Of a stretch of DNA of 64,000 nt, positions 10,034 through 19,879 are shown piece after piece (the first letter of the stretch is position 1; every line of letters begins with the position of its first letter). The stretch spans positions 1-64,000 of the forward strand of contig QCNO01000002.1 of assembly GCA_003213165.1 (NCBI GenBank), given 5' to 3'. The position numbers and the translations under genes are program-made. The notes under the pieces were generated by a model that saw only the letters and a program-made list of their open reading frames with translations, did no database searches and was not told where the DNA came from. The stretch comes from OCS155 cluster bacterium AG-426-D23. Its GTDB lineage: Bacteria; Actinomycetota; Acidimicrobiia; Actinomarinales; Actinomarinaceae.

Positions 10034-10266
10034 TCAAGCGCTTCTTCTATGAGCTTAAGAATCTCACCATCCTCAGTATGTCTACCTAGTTCTTTTTTTG
10101 AAAATAATAAATTGTCATTTAGGTGGAACTCAAATACTCCTCCACCACTTGGAATTAAATTAATCGAGGTTACTTTGTTTCCGTAAATTTCTAAGATATC
10201 TTCTATCGTACTAACTGCACGAGGGGTGTAGTTTCAGACTACACAAAACTCTAATTTTATTTCCAT
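10030..10266 (-). CDS. SelW/Rdx-family selenoprotein with in-frame UGA (Sec11) in a CxxU motif
   Basis: Reading through TGA at 10234-10236: MEIKLEFCVVUNYTPRAVSTIEDILEIYGNKVTSINLIPSGGGVFEFHLNDNLLFSKKELGRHTEDGEILKLIEEALD*; Rdx hallmarks CxxU, PRA, PSGGGVFEF, SKKELGR; overlaps the TauE start (TTGA). Confidence 0.85.
10207..10221 (-). promoter_or_regulatory. candidate bSECIS hairpin apex downstream of the UGA
   Basis: Minus strand CGUGC-AGUUA-GUACG; loop begins 17 nt after UGA with G in its second position, compatible with the published bacterial SECIS consensus. Confidence 0.5.
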
Positions 10267-10302
10267 AATTTAATAGTATCATAACTTAGATTAAGGAGGT
10301 TT

Positions 10303-12201
10303 ATGTTTAACTATTCTGAGGCAAACTTAGAGAGCTTGAATGATGATTTGGATAGAACTTTAGAAGAATGTAAAAGATTAGTTGAAAACATAAAGTTATC
10401 AACAAATGTCAATTTAAGTGATTTCAATGAATTAGAAAGTACAGTTTATGACGTTTCAGGAAGAATTGCTTTTCTTGGAGACGTACACCCTCATGAGAAG
10501 ATTAGAGATTTTGGAAATGAAGCAGATTCTATCATACAAAATTTTGCACTTGAAATATTTAATGATGATGATCTTTATAAAAAATATAATGAAATTGATA
10601 TTTCAAATGCAGATAAAGAAAGTATTGAGTTTCACAAAGATTTAGGTACAGATTTTAAAAATGCGGGTCATGGTTTATCTAATGAAAGCAGGAATAGGTT
10701 AATAGAAATTGATAAGAAGCTTATAGAGCTTAGTATTTCCTATTCAGAAAATATAGCAAAAGACAAAACTAGGCTTAAATTTTCAGAAGCTGAGTTAAAC
10801 GGTTTAAGCAAAAATGATCTTAACAACTTAAAAAAGGACGAAGAAAAATTTATTATTACAATGGCATATCCAGATGTAAATGCTGTATCTGAAAATTGCA
10901 ATGTTAGGAGCACTAGAGAAAAAGTTTGGAAAGCTTTTAATAATCGGGCCGTAAAAGATAATATTCCAATCCTTAAAGAGGCTGTTCTACTCAGAAATGA
11001 AAAATCTAAATTATTTGGATTTGAAACCTGGGCGGAATATAGATTGCAAAACAGAATGGCAAAAAATCCAAAAAATGTTGATTCTATGTATAGGGATTTA
11101 ATCCCTAAGTTGCAAAAATCTGCTGAGAGAGAAAAGATAGAACTTGTAATAGATGATATTGAAATTAATGATATCTCACCTTGGGATATCAGATATTTTA
11201 TTTCATCGAAAAGAAGCAAAACTAGCAATATAGAAAATAGTGAACTAAAAAAATATTTTTTTATACATGACGTAAAAAACGAAATGTTCAAAGTTTGTGA
11301 AGAAGTTTTTGATTTAGAAATTAAAGCGGAATCAAATCAAACTGCATGGCATGAAGATGTTGAACTTTGGTCTTTATGGGAAAAAAATGGTGAACAGTTA
11401 GCTTATTTCTACTTAGACCTTTATCCGAGAGAAGGAAAGTTTACTCATGCAGCAGTATTTGATATCTCTTCTGGTGGGTCTGAAAGACAAGAGTTACCAG
11501 TGTGTTCAATGGTCGCGAATTTTCCAAATCCAAATTCAGGAGATGGACTTATGACTTTTGATGAAGTTGAAACCTTGTTTCATGAATTTGGTCATGTATT
11601 GCATAATGGAATTGGTAAATCAAAATATACAAGATTTGTTGGTGCAAATTGTGAGTGGGATTTTGTGGAAGCTCCTAGTCAAATTATGGAACACTGGGTT
11701 TGGAAAGTAGAGTGCTTAAAAAGGATTTCAAAACATATTGAAACATCAGAACCATTAAATGAACAGTTGTGTGAAAAGTTAAACGAATCAAAAAACATTG
11801 GAATTAGCTTGTTGGCATTGAGGCAAGTATCTTTTGGACTTGCCGATCAACATATGCATGGTAAAAATTTCAATGATGATCTTTTACAAATAGAACAAAC
11901 TTCTCAGCTAGTAACGAATATCACATACCCCAAAGATACTAATCATTTGGGAGCATTTGGTCATTTACTTGGTGGGTATGATGCTGCTTACTATGGGTAC
12001 TTATGGGCTGAAATTATTGGCGATGACTTGTTCAGCAGATTTGAAAAAGAAGGAGTGCTTTCAAATTCAGTAGGTATTGATTACAAAAACAAGATTCTGA
12101 TGCCCGGAGGTACTATACCTGCCGAAAATATGGTTCAAAACTTCCTCGGTAGAAAATGGAATGATGAAGCTTATTTATTTCAAAAGAACTTGCTTAATTA
12201 A
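10303..12201 (+). CDS. M3 family oligopeptidase
   Basis: Zinc motif FHEFGHVLH, preceded by MTFDEVETL; thimet/oligopeptidase-like length. Confidence 0.92.
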   Translation: MFNYSEANLESLNDDLDRTLEECKRLVENIKLSTNVNLSDFNELESTVYDVSGRIAFLGDVHPHEKIRDFGNEADSIIQNFALEIFNDDDLYKKYNEIDISNADKESIEFHKDLGTDFKNAGHGLSNESRNRLIEIDKKLIELSISYSENIAKDKTRLKFSEAELNGLSKNDLNNLKKDEEKFIITMAYPDVNAVSENCNVRSTREKVWKAFNNRAVKDNIPILKEAVLLRNEKSKLFGFETWAEYRLQNRMAKNPKNVDSMYRDLIPKLQKSAEREKIELVIDDIEINDISPWDIRYFISSKRSKTSNIENSELKKYFFIHDVKNEMFKVCEEVFDLEIKAESNQTAWHEDVELWSLWEKNGEQLAYFYLDLYPREGKFTHAAVFDISSGGSERQELPVCSMVANFPNPNSGDGLMTFDEVETLFHEFGHVLHNGIGKSKYTRFVGANCEWDFVEAPSQIMEHWVWKVECLKRISKHIETSEPLNEQLCEKLNESKNIGISLLALRQVSFGLADQHMHGKNFNDDLLQIEQTSQLVTNITYPKDTNHLGAFGHLLGGYDAAYYGYLWAEIIGDDLFSRFEKEGVLSNSVGIDYKNKILMPGGTIPAENMVQNFLGRKWNDEAYLFQKNLLN

Positions 12202-12267
12202 AGTTGTATTCTAAAATACTTTATGTTAAGCTTGTGAATATATTCACAAAGTATATAAAGGAATAAA

Positions 12268-12462
12268 ATGACAGACGGATTAAAAGCAAGTCAAATAAAA
12301 GGTGGAATTAGGCCATCAAAAAGTTTTGATCAGGGCAGAGTATGTAAAGACGAATCTTGCAGTACTCAATTAAGTATTTATAACAAAAGAGATCACTGCT
12401 TCAATCATGCTCCAGTGAAATATCCTAGAGTAAGAGGCAGGATTCTTCAAGAAACTGCTTAA
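12268..12462 (+). CDS. conserved small Cys/His-containing protein
   Basis: 64 aa, VCKDESCSTQLSIYNKRDHCFNHAPVKYPRVRG; own terminator downstream. Confidence 0.65.
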   Translation: MTDGLKASQIKGGIRPSKSFDQGRVCKDESCSTQLSIYNKRDHCFNHAPVKYPRVRGRILQETA

Positions 12463-12510
12463 GTTTTTGATACCCCCCCTAACGGAATCTCCCCCAAGAG
12501 ATTTCTTGTA

Positions 12511-12532
12511 AGCCCCTAAGAAATTAGGGGCT
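12511..12532 (+). terminator. rho-independent terminator
   Basis: AGCCCCTAA-GAAA-TTAGGGGCT followed by TATTTAT. Confidence 0.8.
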
Positions 12533-12567
12533 TATTTATAGCCCACCAAGTATTAAAATAAACCATT

Positions 12568-12777
12568 ATGAATGTTGTATTTACAGTTCCTGAAATCAGT
12601 TGTGGTCATTGCAAAGATACGATTGAATCTACATTAAGTAATGTTGAATCTATAGAAAGTGTTTCAGTTGATATTGAAAAGAAATCAGTTGAGGTTTTCT
12701 CGTCTTCTGATATTGACATGATAAACGTATCTCAACTGTTAGATGAACAAGGCTACACAGTTGTCCAGTCAGAATAA
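12568..12777 (+). CDS. copZ: heavy-metal-associated domain copper chaperone
   Basis: HMA fold with SCGHCKDTIESTL; overlaps the P-type ATPase start. Confidence 0.85.
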   Translation: MNVVFTVPEISCGHCKDTIESTLSNVESIESVSVDIEKKSVEVFSSSDIDMINVSQLLDEQGYTVVQSE

Positions 12778-14836
12778 CACACTAAATTTAGACATTGAGG
12801 GTATGACATGTGCTGCATGTGCTGCCCGAATAGAGCGAGTAATCTCAAAACAAGAAGATGTACTAGACGTATCTGTAAGCTTTCCTCTAAAATCTGCAAT
12901 TGTTGATATTAAAAACAATGAAAGGTTTGATGTTGATAATTTAATTAAGAAAGTAAATACTATTGGTTACAAAGCAAAAGAAGCAGACAGTCTTAGATCA
13001 AACAAAAAAGTTAAGTTTAAATTTGTTATACCTTTCTTATCATTATTGCTAACTTATATTCTTAGATTTATATTTGAGGCTGGACTTGATGTCTTATCTT
13101 ATGCAATAGGCTCATTTGTTATATTGATACTTGGTAGAAATTTTCATATTTCTGCTTTTAAAAAAATTAAATATCTTGATTTTAATATGGATACACTAAT
13201 TTCAATTGGTAGCTTAAGCGCGCTTATTATTTCATTATTACCAAACACTGTACTTGGTTCAGATTTATCAATCACAAATAATAAAATGTTTCTTGATACT
13301 GGTGCTTTCATAGTTTCGTTTATCTTAATTGGTAAAGCAATAGAAGATAAGGTCATAGAAGAATCTGTAAATGAATCTGAATCAATAAAAAGTAAGATGC
13401 CTAAAACTTTAATTGTTGAAAGAAGTGGGCAAGATCTTGAAGTGCCCATTAAAGAGGTTGTAGTTGGTGATTCATTTAAAGTAAGTCCTGGAGAAATTAT
13501 TCCTGTTGATGGTCTTGTTTTTGAGGGCTCAACAACTGTTGACGAAAGTTTATTAACTGGAGAATCAATTCCTCTAGTCAAAAAATCTGAAGATTTAGTT
13601 GTAGGTGGAAGTATAAATTTAGATGGTGCAATTAAAGTCTCTGTCCAAGAGTCTTACCAGAAATCTACCTACAACATAATTGAAGAATTAATTAGAACGG
13701 CTCAAGCAACTAAACCAGAAATTCAAAAATCATTGGACAAAGTAACTCAATACTTTGTTCCAATTGTTCTAATAATTAGTGTTTTGACTTTTCTATTTAG
13801 ATTCTTTATAAGTGATTTTGCGTTGTTAGATGCCTTAAAAAATTCAATAGCAGTTCTTGTAATTGCATGTCCTTGTGCATTAGGCTTAGCAACTCCAATA
13901 GTGTTGTTTAAAACTGCAACTCTGAGTAAAAAAGATGGATACTTATTTAAAAATTTCGATATTTTACAAAAATTTGGTGATATAAATACTCTTATTTTTG
14001 ATAAAACAGGCACTCTTTCTTCTGGTATTTTTAAAATATCAAAGATCGAAAACAACAACACTTCTCTAAATGAAGATACCATTTTGCAAATTATTGCAAG
14101 TCTTGAAAGCTATTCTCAGCATCCGATTGCAAGAAGTATTGTTTATGAGGCAGAATTACGAGATTTGAAATTACTTAAAGCTAATGATGTTAAGGAGGTT
14201 CCTGGCTTAGGCATACAGGGAATAGTCGATGACAAAAAAATTGTCATTGAAAAAAATGAAGATTCCAATGAGTCTTCAATCATTGTTAAAATTGACGACG
14301 AAAAAATTTACATCTACTTGGAAGAAGAAGTATCCGTATCATCAAACTTCTTAGATGTACTAAGAGATGAAAAAGAAATAATTATTCTTTCTGGAGATAA
14401 AGAAGTTAATGTTGAAAAGTTTGCTAAAAGTATTGGGATAAAACAATATCATTCAAATAAAACCCCAGAAGCAAAATTAGACTTCATTAAAAATAAACAA
14501 CTAGAAGAAAAAATTATATATGTTGGAGATGGAGTAAATGATTCCCCTTCAATAAAACAAGCAGATATTGGTATAACTACCTCTAGTAGTAGTCAAATAG
14601 CACAGGTAGCTGGAGATATTTTAATTCACAAGGGAGGTTTAGACACGATATCTGATATTTTTAAATTATCAAAAAAATCTAAAAGTAGAATCTATCAAAA
14701 TCTATTCCTTGCTTTTGTTTACAACACCTCGATGATTCCATTAGCTGTGTCTGGGGCAATTACACCAAACTTAGCAGCTTTGGCTATGGCACTATCAAGC
14801 ATTTCAGTTGTGTTAAATTCATCAAGAAAACTATAA
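12743..14836 (+). CDS. copA: copper-translocating P1B-type ATPase (start may be a TTG near 12764)
   Basis: GMTCAACAARIE HMA, CPCALGLATP, DKTGTLS, GDGVNDSPSIKQADIGI. Confidence 0.95.
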   Translation: MNKATQLSSQNNTLNLDIEGMTCAACAARIERVISKQEDVLDVSVSFPLKSAIVDIKNNERFDVDNLIKKVNTIGYKAKEADSLRSNKKVKFKFVIPFLSLLLTYILRFIFEAGLDVLSYAIGSFVILILGRNFHISAFKKIKYLDFNMDTLISIGSLSALIISLLPNTVLGSDLSITNNKMFLDTGAFIVSFILIGKAIEDKVIEESVNESESIKSKMPKTLIVERSGQDLEVPIKEVVVGDSFKVSPGEIIPVDGLVFEGSTTVDESLLTGESIPLVKKSEDLVVGGSINLDGAIKVSVQESYQKSTYNIIEELIRTAQATKPEIQKSLDKVTQYFVPIVLIISVLTFLFRFFISDFALLDALKNSIAVLVIACPCALGLATPIVLFKTATLSKKDGYLFKNFDILQKFGDINTLIFDKTGTLSSGIFKISKIENNNTSLNEDTILQIIASLESYSQHPIARSIVYEAELRDLKLLKANDVKEVPGLGIQGIVDDKKIVIEKNEDSNESSIIVKIDDEKIYIYLEEEVSVSSNFLDVLRDEKEIIILSGDKEVNVEKFAKSIGIKQYHSNKTPEAKLDFIKNKQLEEKIIYVGDGVNDSPSIKQADIGITTSSSSQIAQVAGDILIHKGGLDTISDIFKLSKKSKSRIYQNLFLAFVYNTSMIPLAVSGAITPNLAALAMALSSISVVLNSSRKL

Positions 14837-14879
14837 AAATTTATATTAAATAAATTTATTAAAACATTAATCTTTCATT

Positions 14880-15728
14880 ATGGAAGATGTTGTTTGGTAT
14901 AGAAAGCCACTTTTATCAGAACCTGTAGCAATACTTGCCTTTGAAGGATGGAGTGATGCAGGAAATACAGCAACTGGCTGCGTTGAGAATTTAAGTTGCA
15001 CATATGAAGTGGATCCTTTTGCAGAGCTAAATTCTGATTCTTATTACAACTATCAAATGAGAAGGCCGATTGTTGAGGTTAAAGACTTTGGTGAAAGGAA
15101 CTTTCATTGGCCCCAAACTTCATTCTATTCCATCGAAGACTACAAACTCAAAAGCGATTTGATTTTGGTTTTTGGAGAAGAGCCATCAATGAGATGGAAG
15201 GAATATTCAAGAAATATTACAGAAACTCTTTTAGATCTCGGAGTTAAAAAAGCTGTTACCTTAGGAGCTTTTTTTGGACAAGTAGCACATACACTTCCTG
15301 TTCCAATTTTCGGTGTAAGTGGAGATCCAACATTTCACTCTCGCTTTAATGTACTCAACCCTAATTATTCAGGACCAACAGGCATAACAAGTGTTGTTGG
15401 TCAGTCATTAAGAGATAATGGAATTGAGACTTCTGGTCTTTGGGCTGCTGTTCCGCATTACTTAAGTAGTGGTGGATATCCTAAAGGGATGAGTGCACTT
15501 TTAAACAAAACTTCTGAGATATTAAAAATTGATATTGATGACTCTGGCATACAAAGTGAAGGCCAGCAGTTTGAACTGAAAATAAGTAAAGCTATGGAGA
15601 ACTCCCAAGACCTAGCTGACTACGTTTCTAAACTTGAAGAAGCCGAAGTTAGTATTGAAGACAACTTCTCTGAAGACAATTTAGTCCAACAGATTGAAGA
15701 TTTTTTGAATGAAGAGAGAGAACTCTAA
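14880..15728 (+). CDS. PAC2 family protein
   Basis: LSEPVAILAFEGWSDAGNTATGC ... GAFFGQVAHTLPVP ... GLWAAVPHYL. Confidence 0.85.
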   Translation: MEDVVWYRKPLLSEPVAILAFEGWSDAGNTATGCVENLSCTYEVDPFAELNSDSYYNYQMRRPIVEVKDFGERNFHWPQTSFYSIEDYKLKSDLILVFGEEPSMRWKEYSRNITETLLDLGVKKAVTLGAFFGQVAHTLPVPIFGVSGDPTFHSRFNVLNPNYSGPTGITSVVGQSLRDNGIETSGLWAAVPHYLSSGGYPKGMSALLNKTSEILKIDIDDSGIQSEGQQFELKISKAMENSQDLADYVSKLEEAEVSIEDNFSEDNLVQQIEDFLNEEREL

Positions 15729-15824
15729 CTAGACGCTTTTCTTCTTATGTCTATTTGATTTACGACGTTTACGATATTTATGTTTTGACATTTTCTTACG
15801 TCTTTTTTTGATCAAAGATCCCAT
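15729..15824 (-). CDS. bS22-type ribosomal micro-protein (AURKAIP1/COX24 domain), 31 aa
   Basis: Minus-strand ORF MGSLIKKRRKKMSKHKYRKRRKSNRHKKKSV*, matching the actinobacterial MGSVIKKRRKRM... family; below the ORF-track length cutoff. Confidence 0.85.
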   Translation of the reverse strand: MGSLIKKRRKKMSKHKYRKRRKSNRHKKKSV

Positions 15825-15895
15825 AAATTAAATTTTTTTCCTTTTTTCCTAACTGCGAAATTCTAACTGATTCTCATCATTAACTGAAAATCTTT

Positions 15896-16747
15896 TCAAA
15901 GTTTTTTAATTTTGCTTAATTTTATTGCATTATTTATTGCCATTAAGCCATCATTATCATTTGGAGACCTTCTTAGGGCCCATAGTCCCCAAGTAATCAT
16001 AGAGAGCATTTCAAAGTACTCAAATTTTTCAATATCTTCGTCAGACTTTATCCCTATTTCCATTAATGAACTTTTTTTAAATTCTTCGTTATCATCAAAT
16101 TCATTTTGCCAAAATAAGTCTGCATAATCAAAGTAGCTATCTCCCATAGATGAGTATTCCCAATCAATAAGAATTGTTTTATTTTCATAGATTACGAAAT
16201 TTGCATGGTAAAGATCTTGGTGACACGGTACATTTTTAATTCCAATTTCGTTTATCTTTTTTATAACATTTGAAGCAACTTCAATAGCATCTTTTTCTAC
16301 TGGGCGAGAAGCTTCTGCAATATTATGAAAAACTTTTAGAGGTGAAAAATTTTCTTCAAGTACCAAATCTGAATTATGCAATTCATTTAATATATAAAAT
16401 GCATTAATCCGCATTTCTTTATTTTTAAAATCTTGTTGCTTATATGTATATATGTCGAAATATTCTGAAATTTTAATTCCAGTAATTTCATCAAAAAGTA
16501 TAAACGGAAGCGTTAATCCAGCCTCATAAGCTCTAATAGAATTAAGCTTTTCAGATTTTCTATTTATAACATCTGGATTTTTTCCGGGAATTCTCAAAAC
16601 AAACTTTTTATTATCAATGCTTACAACAACTGTATTATTTGTTATTCCATCTAAAGGTGAAATGGTGTATTTATTTTCATCTTTAATATTAGAAATTTCA
16701 TAATCTAAAAATATTTTTACTACTTCACTAGATTCGATCATATTCAT
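15896..16747 (-). CDS. choline/ethanolamine-kinase-like phosphotransferase
   Basis: PCHQDLYHANFVIYENKTILIDWEYSSMGDSYFDYADLFW catalytic region. The 65 N-terminal residues of the listed ORF are antisense to 16764..16964 and are excluded. Confidence 0.82.
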   Translation of the reverse strand: MNMIESSEVVKIFLDYEISNIKDENKYTISPLDGITNNTVVVSIDNKKFVLRIPGKNPDVINRKSEKLNSIRAYEAGLTLPFILFDEITGIKISEYFDIYTYKQQDFKNKEMRINAFYILNELHNSDLVLEENFSPLKVFHNIAEASRPVEKDAIEVASNVIKKINEIGIKNVPCHQDLYHANFVIYENKTILIDWEYSSMGDSYFDYADLFWQNEFDDNEEFKKSSLMEIGIKSDEDIEKFEYFEMLSMITWGLWALRRSPNDNDGLMAINNAIKLSKIKKL

Positions 16748-16763
16748 TATCATAATATAAGTT

Positions 16764-16964
16764 ATGAATGATCCATTTGCACTAGATTTAACAATAATTC
16801 TTCTTCTTCTTGGTGTTGGAGCAGCAATGGTAGCTGGAAATGTTGCGGCGTTACTCAAATCAAGCAAAGAGGGTACTGAAATTTTCGTTACACGAACAAT
16901 TTTTTTAACAATTGTTGGTCTTGTAATTACTATCTGGTCCATTGCTTCGTTAATAAACAGATAA
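16764..16964 (+). CDS. small two-TM membrane protein
   Basis: 66 aa; MNDPFALDLTIILLLLGVGAAMVAGNVAALLKSSKEG...; -10-like TAATAT just upstream of the ATG. Confidence 0.6.
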   Translation: MNDPFALDLTIILLLLGVGAAMVAGNVAALLKSSKEGTEIFVTRTIFLTIVGLVITIWSIASLINR

Positions 16965-17009
16965 AAATACTAAAAATAGGTTATGATATTCAAAGAACTA
17001 AAGGTTTAA

Positions 17010-17576
17010 ATGTTATCAGACAAAGACATAAAAATATCACTAGAGAATAACGAGATAGTGATTTCTCCTTTAGACGAAGCTTACATTCAGCCTTCAAGTA
17101 TAGATCTAAGAGTTGGAAATGAATTTAGAGTATTTGAAAACCATAAATATTCTCATATAGATCCAAAAGCAGAGCAAGAAGATTTAACTACTCTGGTTAC
17201 TGCAACAATTGATGAACCGTTTGTTCTCCATCCAGGCGAATTTGTTCTTGGAACTACATATGAAAAAGTGACTTTATCAAATAAAGTAGTTGCAAGACTA
17301 GAAGGAAAAAGTTCTCTAGGTAGAATTGGGCTATTAATTCACTCGACTGCAGGATTCGTAGACCCTGGTTTTTCAGGCTATCTAACACTTGAGCTTTCAA
17401 ATGTGGCAAATTTACCAATCAAAATTTACCCTGAAATGAAAATAGGTCAGATATCTTTCTATTACTTAAATTCTCCCTCTGAATCCGAATATGGTTCAGG
17501 AGTATACGGAAGCAAATATCAGGGACAAGAGGGACCTACTCCAAGCCGTAGCCATAACGATTTTAAAAATAAATGA
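17010..17576 (+). CDS. dcd: dCTP deaminase
   Basis: [46 protein letters not shown]. Confidence 0.95.
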   Translation: MLSDKDIKISLENNEIVISPLDEAYIQPSSIDLRVGNEFRVFENHKYSHIDPKAEQEDLTTLVTATIDEPFVLHPGEFVLGTTYEKVTLSNKVVARLEGKSSLGRIGLLIHSTAGFVDPGFSGYLTLELSNVANLPIKIYPEMKIGQISFYYLNSPSESEYGSGVYGSKYQGQEGPTPSRSHNDFKNK

Positions 17577-18256
17577 TTCCAGGTATTGGTACCCTAATAA
17601 ATTCTTTTGCAGTAATTGGTGTAGGCCTATTGAGTAGATTTTTTATTAAAAAGGAAATTAAAAACTTTGAAAATAATTTACTGCCTCTTGGTTTGTTGGT
17701 ATTAACTTTGGGAATTAGAGAATCGCTAAAAAGTCCAGAATTTTTAGTTACACTTTTTGCTGTTTTAATTGGAGCAATTATTGGTACTTATTTAAAAATT
17801 GAAGAAAGAATTAAGAGCTTTGGAGAATATCTTCATAAAAAATTTGAAAAAGGAGCAGGAGAAAAAAATAAATTTGTTGAAAGTTACTTAACTGCTTCAT
17901 TAATAGTGGTTACTGGTCCACTGGCAATTGTGGGTCCATTCTTAGATGTAGTTGAGGGAAACATTGAGCTTTTGTTAATCAAAACCGCGCTTGATTGTTT
18001 CTTAGTTTTATTTTTAACTTCGAGTGGTGGTAAAGGAGCAGGTTATTCAGGGATTTCCATCTTGATATACCAAGGCTTCTTTACTTCATGCGCTTTAGCT
18101 ATTGGTGGATCGATCGATCAGACTATGTCTGATTCTATAGCTGGAATTGGTGGCGTATTGTTAGTAGGAGTTGGAATTAATTTACTTGGAATCAAACAAA
18201 TTCCCGTTGGAAATTATATTTTGAGTTTATTTATTCCGTTTTTTCTAACATTTTAA
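17573..18256 (+). CDS. DUF554 family membrane protein
   Basis: [22 protein letters not shown] ... [16 protein letters not shown] ... [25 protein letters not shown]. Confidence 0.85.
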   Translation: MIPGIGTLINSFAVIGVGLLSRFFIKKEIKNFENNLLPLGLLVLTLGIRESLKSPEFLVTLFAVLIGAIIGTYLKIEERIKSFGEYLHKKFEKGAGEKNKFVESYLTASLIVVTGPLAIVGPFLDVVEGNIELLLIKTALDCFLVLFLTSSGGKGAGYSGISILIYQGFFTSCALAIGGSIDQTMSDSIAGIGGVLLVGVGINLLGIKQIPVGNYILSLFIPFFLTF

Positions 18257-18896
18257 ACACTCGAGTTGCTCCTTGGACTCCCTTAAATTGATCAACAAGC
18301 TTTTGGGACTCTTCCTCAAACGTACCTTTTACAAAATAATATTGCCTAATTGAAAAACAGCGATTTTTGAAATCTATAGCTATGGGCACAAGCGGTATAT
18401 TTAGGCCTTTTGCCAGATAGTAAAAACCACTTCTAAACTCAGACACTGGCTCTGTGCCTGCCTCAGGTGCAATAACTAAAATATAGTTATCTATTTTTTT
18501 GAACTCTTCAACTGCTCCATAAATTAGGCCTTTTGAATTAACTCTATATACAGGAATTCCACCAAGTTTTAATAAAAGATATTTTTGTAACCACCAAAAT
18601 GGCCACGGAACACCTAGTCTGTCTAAATTTTTTGAGATAGTAAACAAGCTAGGTAATCGAGTAAATATCCATGCAGCACCAAAAAAATTAATTTTTAGAT
18701 CTAAAGACCAAACTGCTAAAAGAGCATACCAAGCATCTCGCATTGCTGTGTGAGGTAAACCAATAAGAATCATTTTTCTTAAATCTGGAATTTCGCCTTT
18801 AATATCCCATCTAAATAGTTTCATTAAAAATCTTCCAAGGGGGCCAAGAATTCTTCTTTTCTTAATTGCTAGGTTGTTATAATTTGTCTCACTCAT
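18231..18896 (-). CDS. 1-acyl-sn-glycerol-3-phosphate acyltransferase family protein
   Basis: LIGLPHTAMRDAWYALLA, IAPEAGTEPVSEFRSGFYYLAKGLNIPLVPIAIDF. Confidence 0.8.
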   Translation of the reverse strand: MSETNYNNLAIKKRRILGPLGRFLMKLFRWDIKGEIPDLRKMILIGLPHTAMRDAWYALLAVWSLDLKINFFGAAWIFTRLPSLFTISKNLDRLGVPWPFWWLQKYLLLKLGGIPVYRVNSKGLIYGAVEEFKKIDNYILVIAPEAGTEPVSEFRSGFYYLAKGLNIPLVPIAIDFKNRCFSIRQYYFVKGTFEEESQKLVDQFKGVQGATRVFKMLEKTE

Positions 18897-19879
18897 AACT
18901 GTGACACATGTTTTGCTATTTGAACTGCATTAAGTGCTGCACCTTTGAGTAAGTTATCGGAAACAACCCAAAAGTTGAGTATTTTTTTTGATGAAAGACC
19001 CTCTCTCATTCTTGATACCAAAACATCATCTCTTCCCTCAGCATCAAGTGGAGTAGGTAGTGGATCATCCCAATATTCGATGCCATCAAAATTCTTGATT
19101 ACGTCAATTGCAGACTCTCTTGTAACTTCATTTTCAAAAACTGCTGAACAGAATGTTCCGTGTCCTGTTTTTACTCCAACCCTAGCGTTTGAAGGCTCTA
19201 CAATTAAGTCGTCTATAGAAAGTATCTTTCTTGATTCATTTACAAACTTCATTTCTTCGTCAGAATATCCGTTCTCTAATAAGTTTCCAGCAATTGGAAT
19301 AACATTTTTCGCAATCGGTCTTGAATAAAAGCCATCTGAATAGTCATCTTTCAATTCTTCTCCCATTTCAATTTCTCTATTAAGAGAATCCACCGCTTGC
19401 GTTCCTGATCCTGATACTGCTTGATACGCGACTGGCGTAATAGATTTAAGGTCGAATTTATCATGGAGTGGCTTTAAAGCCATAACTAAACCCATAGTTG
19501 TACAGTTCGGATTAGCAATTAGTTTTGTATTGCTATTTATAGTTTCTTCATTAATTCCATAAACTACTAATGGGACTTCATTGTCATGTCTGAAAGCTGA
19601 TGAGTTATCAATGACATAAGCTCCATGTTCTACAAACTTCTTGGCAAATTCTCTGGATCTATCACCACCAGCTGAAAAAAGGGCAATATCAAATTCTGAT
19701 ATATTTTCATCAATTAACTCTTTAACAATCAACTTATCTTTATTTATTTCTAATTCAGTGCCTTTTGATTTATGTGATGCAAAGAAAGTGTATGAAGTGT
19801 CTTTCGAAAAATACTCTTCTGATAGATTTATGATTTTACGACCAACTAATCCAGTTGCCCCAATAATGGCTATTTTCAT
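18893..19879 (-). CDS. asd: aspartate-semialdehyde dehydrogenase
   Basis: GATGLVGRK, NPNCTTMGLVMALKPLHDKF, AYQAVSGSGTQAV. Confidence 0.96.
   Translation of the reverse strand: MKIAIIGATGLVGRKIINLSEEYFSKDTSYTFFASHKSKGTELEINKDKLIVKELIDENISEFDIALFSAGGDRSREFAKKFVEHGAYVIDNSSAFRHDNEVPLVVYGINEETINSNTKLIANPNCTTMGLVMALKPLHDKFDLKSITPVAYQAVSGSGTQAVDSLNREIEMGEELKDDYSDGFYSRPIAKNVIPIAGNLLENGYSDEEMKFVNESRKILSIDDLIVEPSNARVGVKTGHGTFCSAVFENEVTRESAIDVIKNFDGIEYWDDPLPTPLDAEGRDDVLVSRMREGLSSKKILNFWVVSDNLLKGAALNAVQIAKHVSQL

Noticed and set aside
10234-10236. UGA as Trp (alternative genetic code) or simple pseudogene
   Set aside because: UGA is used as an ordinary stop elsewhere in the window (e.g. the end of this same gene). 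The codon lies exactly at the redox Cys/Sec position of Rdx proteins and the rest of the gene is intact, so Sec is the best explanation.
10740-11291. 183-aa minus-strand ORF
   Set aside because: Fully antisense to the M3 peptidase with hydrophobic, low-complexity composition; no SD or family signal.
12466-12500. C-rich tract with AATCTC-CCCCAA-GAGATT as a riboswitch
   Set aside because: It lies just after a stop codon and before a clear terminator; more likely part of the 3' UTR. No known riboswitch consensus.
13144-14082. Minus-strand ORFs (145 aa and 111 aa)
   Set aside because: Antisense to copA motifs; no independent evidence.
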